A stretch of 58,242 nucleotides of DNA from positions 1 to 58,242 of the forward strand of contig NZ_JAKLSQ010000015.1 of the NCBI RefSeq assembly GCF_022014495.1, written 5' to 3'. Position numbers and translations under genes: made by a program. This document shows, piece by piece, positions 55,885 to 58,242 of the stretch. The notes below the pieces were generated by a model. It was given only the letters and a program-made list of their open reading frames with translations. It had not been told where the DNA came from and ran no database searches. Numbering within the stretch: position 1 is the stretch's first letter; each line of letters opens with the position of its first letter. This DNA is from Sandaracinobacteroides sayramensis (lineage in GTDB: Bacteria > Pseudomonadota > Alphaproteobacteria > Sphingomonadales > Sphingomonadaceae).

Positions 55885-57615
55885 ATGGGGTCGGTGTTCC
55901 TTTCCGAGTCGCGGGGGCCACGGCGGGATTCGCCGGCGGAGGATCTGCCGTTTCCGCCGCGCGGCGGGCTGAAGGTGACTCCGCTGCTGCTGGCGGCGGA
56001 AATGTATCCGGAGCTGGAGCGGCTGGTGCTGGGCGCGAAGGACCGGGCGTTCCTGGCCTTTCGCGTGTTCGATCCGGCGACCGCCACCCGTTCGAAGGAG
56101 GCGAAGGCCGAGGGGCTGGAGGACTGGGCCTCTCTCATCCGCGCGCGGGTGATGGCGGGGGTGACGGTGCGCATCCTGCTGACCGACTTCGAGCCGACGG
56201 TGGCGCACCGGCTGCACGCCAGCAGCTGGTCCAGCTTCGCGGCCTTGCGCGAGGTGCTGCGCGAGCTGCCGGAGCCGGACCAGGAGCGGCTGGAGATCAT
56301 CGTCAGCCAGCATCCGGGCGAGCTGGGCTGGGGCATGCGGCAGTTGCTGCGGCTGCCGATGGGGCTGTTGCTGCGGCGGATCGTGCGCGAGTTCGCCGAG
56401 AGCGGCGGCGACATCGAGGAATTGCTGGCGGTGCGGCCGGGGCTGTGGCGCTATGTGAAGAACGAGGATGGCCGCCCGCGCTTCCGGCGCGGGCCGGCGC
56501 CCCGGCTATGGCCGGCGACGCACCACCACAAGTTCGCGGTGGTCGACGATCAGGTGGCGATCATCGGCGGGCTGGACGTGGACGAGCGGCGCTGGGAAAC
56601 CCGGCGCTACAACCAGCCGGCGCCCGAGACCTGGCACGATGTGAGCGTGAAGCTGGAGGGGCCGGCGGCCGGCGACGCCGCCGAGCATTTCCGCCGGCTG
56701 TGGAATTTCGAGCTGCCGCGATTCCGCGAGATCACCAGCCACTGGCTGCGGGGCGTGGACCGGGAGCTGGTGATCGACCCGCTGGACCCGATGCCCGAGG
56801 CGATTCCCCTGCCGCCGGCGGTGGAGGGCGGCGCGGCGCGGGGGCAGGTGCTGCGCACGCAATCGCGCAAGTCTCGGCAGATGTTCGCGCTGGGGCCTTC
56901 GCGGCACATCCGCGAGCTGATGCAGGCGCACCGGGCGCTGATCTTCGCCGCCGAGCGGACGCTCTATATCGAGGCGCAGTTCTTCCGCTCGCGCCGGGCG
57001 GCGGGGTGGATCGTGGAAGCCGCGCGGCGCAACCCGAAGCTGGAAGTGATATTGGTGATGCCGCAGGCGCCGGAGGAAGTGGCGTTCGACGGGCAGGGCG
57101 GCAACCCGGCGCACCAGCATGGCGAATGGCTGCAGGCGAAGGCGGTCGGGCGGTTGAAGCGGCGGCTGGGCGATCGGGTGGGGCTGTTCGCGCTGGGGCG
57201 CAAATCGGCGCTGACGGACGAGGAGAGGGCGCTGGTGGAAGATGGCGGCGCCGCCTTCGGCGCGGGGATGATCTATGTGCATTCCAAGCTGCTGATCGCC
57301 GACGACCGGCTGGCGCTGGTCTCCTCCGCCAACATGAACGGGCGGAGCTTCGGCTGGGATTCGGAATTCGGGCTTCTGTGGGAGGATGCGGCGAGCGTGG
57401 GGGTTTTCCGGCGCCGCTTGTGGGGGCAGCTTCTGGAAAGGAAGCCGGAGGAGGTGCCAGCGCCGGGCGAGGGGCTGGCGCTGTGGCGGGCGCAGGCGGA
57501 GGCCAATCTTGGAAAGCCGCCGGAAGAGCGCGACGGCTTCATCCTGCCCTATCGGCTGGCCCGCGTGCGGCGGCGCGGGCGGCCGAACTGGTTCGTGCCC
57601 GACGATCTGGTTTGA
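55885..57615 (+). CDS. Phospholipase D-like protein
   Basis: This 576-residue protein has two HKD motifs: HHHKFAVVDDQVAIIGGLD near 216 and HSKLLIADDRLALVSSANMNGRS near 470. Such enzymes act on phosphodiester bonds of lipids or nucleic acids; cardiolipin-synthase-like and PLD-like roles are both open. No signal peptide or helix is evident, so it is cytoplasmic or peripheral. Start 55885 (MGSVFLSES) or GTG 55876. It is 32 bp after the LytTR gene, so it may be in the same operon. Confidence 0.85.
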   Translation: MGSVFLSESRGPRRDSPAEDLPFPPRGGLKVTPLLLAAEMYPELERLVLGAKDRAFLAFRVFDPATATRSKEAKAEGLEDWASLIRARVMAGVTVRILLTDFEPTVAHRLHASSWSSFAALREVLRELPEPDQERLEIIVSQHPGELGWGMRQLLRLPMGLLLRRIVREFAESGGDIEELLAVRPGLWRYVKNEDGRPRFRRGPAPRLWPATHHHKFAVVDDQVAIIGGLDVDERRWETRRYNQPAPETWHDVSVKLEGPAAGDAAEHFRRLWNFELPRFREITSHWLRGVDRELVIDPLDPMPEAIPLPPAVEGGAARGQVLRTQSRKSRQMFALGPSRHIRELMQAHRALIFAAERTLYIEAQFFRSRRAAGWIVEAARRNPKLEVILVMPQAPEEVAFDGQGGNPAHQHGEWLQAKAVGRLKRRLGDRVGLFALGRKSALTDEERALVEDGGAAFGAGMIYVHSKLLIADDRLALVSSANMNGRSFGWDSEFGLLWEDAASVGVFRRRLWGQLLERKPEEVPAPGEGLALWRAQAEANLGKPPEERDGFILPYRLARVRRRGRPNWFVPDDLV

Positions 57616-57691
57616 GCGGCGGCTTTCGCGGCGTCTTTCGCGGCGGGGCGATGCCGGGATATGGAAAGGCGAAACCGAAGAAGGAAGCCCG

Positions 57692-58090
57692 ATGATCGCC
57701 GCCGAAGCCCTGTCCGCCCTTGCCGCCCGCCTGACCGAAGTGCTGCACCATCCGGTGGAGCTGGGCGACGGGCCTGCGGGCGACGGGCCGGTGCTCAGGA
57801 TATTGGTGCACGCCATGTCCCCGGTGCCGGACGTTTCGAAGATGACCGGGCGGCATCTGGCCGACCAGTCGACGACGCTGAGCTGGATCTTCCTGCTGCT
57901 GCTGCGCGGCGAGGCGGAAGGGCTGCTGGCGGCGACGCGGGTGATCGAGGCGGCCGCCATCGACATAGACGGTCGGCCGGTGCTGGGCGGCGCCGGCTGG
58001 CGCGCCGACATGGCGCTGGAGGATGCGCCGGAGTGGGCGCGCGGCCATGGCCCGGCGATCGGGCTGCGGCTGCGGGTGGCGGTGGCCTGA
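57692..58090 (+). CDS. Small protein of unknown function
   Basis: This 132-residue protein has no family I know. Features are a helical start (AAEALSALAARLTEVL), a short acid stretch (ELGDGPAGDGP), a hydrophobic part (LSWIFLLLLRGEAEGLLAA) and a final beta strand (GLRLRVAVA). ATG 57692 follows GAAGGAAG. It lies 76 bp after the PLD gene on the same strand. Confidence 0.6.
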   Translation: MIAAEALSALAARLTEVLHHPVELGDGPAGDGPVLRILVHAMSPVPDVSKMTGRHLADQSTTLSWIFLLLLRGEAEGLLAATRVIEAAAIDIDGRPVLGGAGWRADMALEDAPEWARGHGPAIGLRLRVAVA

Positions 58091-58195
58091 CGCCGCAAGG
58101 AAGCGGGCGGGGAAAAGGACAAGGGGATTGTGCGGTTTGCAAACCCAGGCGGCGAATGTCGATTCTGGTGGAAAGCGCCGGTGATGAAACTCCCT

Positions 58196-58242
58196 CGTCA
58201 CCCCGGGCTTGACCCGGGGTCCAGCTTTCTTTCTCCAGCACC
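58196..58242. repeat. Intergenic inverted repeat, copy cut by the window edge
   Basis: Left arm CGTCACCCCGGGCTTGACCC and the TTTCTTTCTCCAGCACC centre are present; the right arm should lie beyond the window. Confidence 0.8.

Overview
This window looks like chromosomal DNA of a high-GC alphaproteobacterium, most likely a member of the Sphingomonadaceae. The signs are a GTTC-N7-GTTC LexA box in front of uvrA, an UrcA-family gene, a PEP-CTERM protein, a TonB receptor with PepSY partners, the argH-lipoprotein-lysA order, and dense GC-rich intergenic palindromes. I see no rRNA, tRNA, CRISPR array, phage or insertion sequence.

Layout. 1-8.1 kb: sulfate activation (cysD, cysNC on the minus strand), a glutathione S-transferase, dapE, a small DksA/DUF465 pair, an urcA gene behind a sigma-54-like promoter, a run of hairpins, a GNAT and an SDR. 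8.4-17.2 kb: uvrA with its SOS box, a secreted unknown, a PEP-CTERM beta-propeller-like protein, two convergent hydrolases whose ends overlap, and prs. 17.4-24.3 kb: a surface-polysaccharide block with two divergent arms. One arm holds a Wzy/ligase-like protein, an acyltransferase and an asparagine-synthetase-like protein; the other holds a UDP-uronate epimerase and a flippase. 24.3-28.8 kb: alr, a broken second asparagine-synthetase-like gene, a DUF2948 gene and murA. 29.2-35 kb: two paralogous right-handed beta-helix proteins facing each other (one secreted with a long Ala/Pro linker, one a lipoprotein), a DUF952 gene and a GT2 glycosyltransferase. 35.4-42.8 kb: a 2OG-oxygenase/alkaline phosphatase/epimerase operon, a thiolase, a hydrolase, an outer-membrane barrel and tag. 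42.9-47.9 kb: a TonB receptor/membrane protein/PepSY operon with a possible iron operator, and a TlpA-like lipoprotein. 47.9-58 kb: argH-lipoprotein-lysA-galU-siroheme synthase on the plus strand, hisN, a LytS/LytTR two-component pair, a phospholipase D-like protein and a small unknown.

How the genes may work together. galU, the UDP-uronate epimerase, the GT2 enzyme, the flippase, the Wzy-like protein and the acyltransferase could make and export an uronate-bearing polysaccharide. The asparagine-synthetase-like proteins could amidate it, and the beta-helix pair could bind, cut or epimerise it outside the inner membrane. This scheme is inference; the gene families are directly visible. It is the best candidate here for an undescribed system.

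Two intergenic repeat families run through the window: an inverted repeat of about 83-91 bp with many half copies, and a double-hairpin unit. They combine in a composite element of about 350 bp present twice, 17.6 kb apart. One half copy has become the C-terminal codons of a gene.
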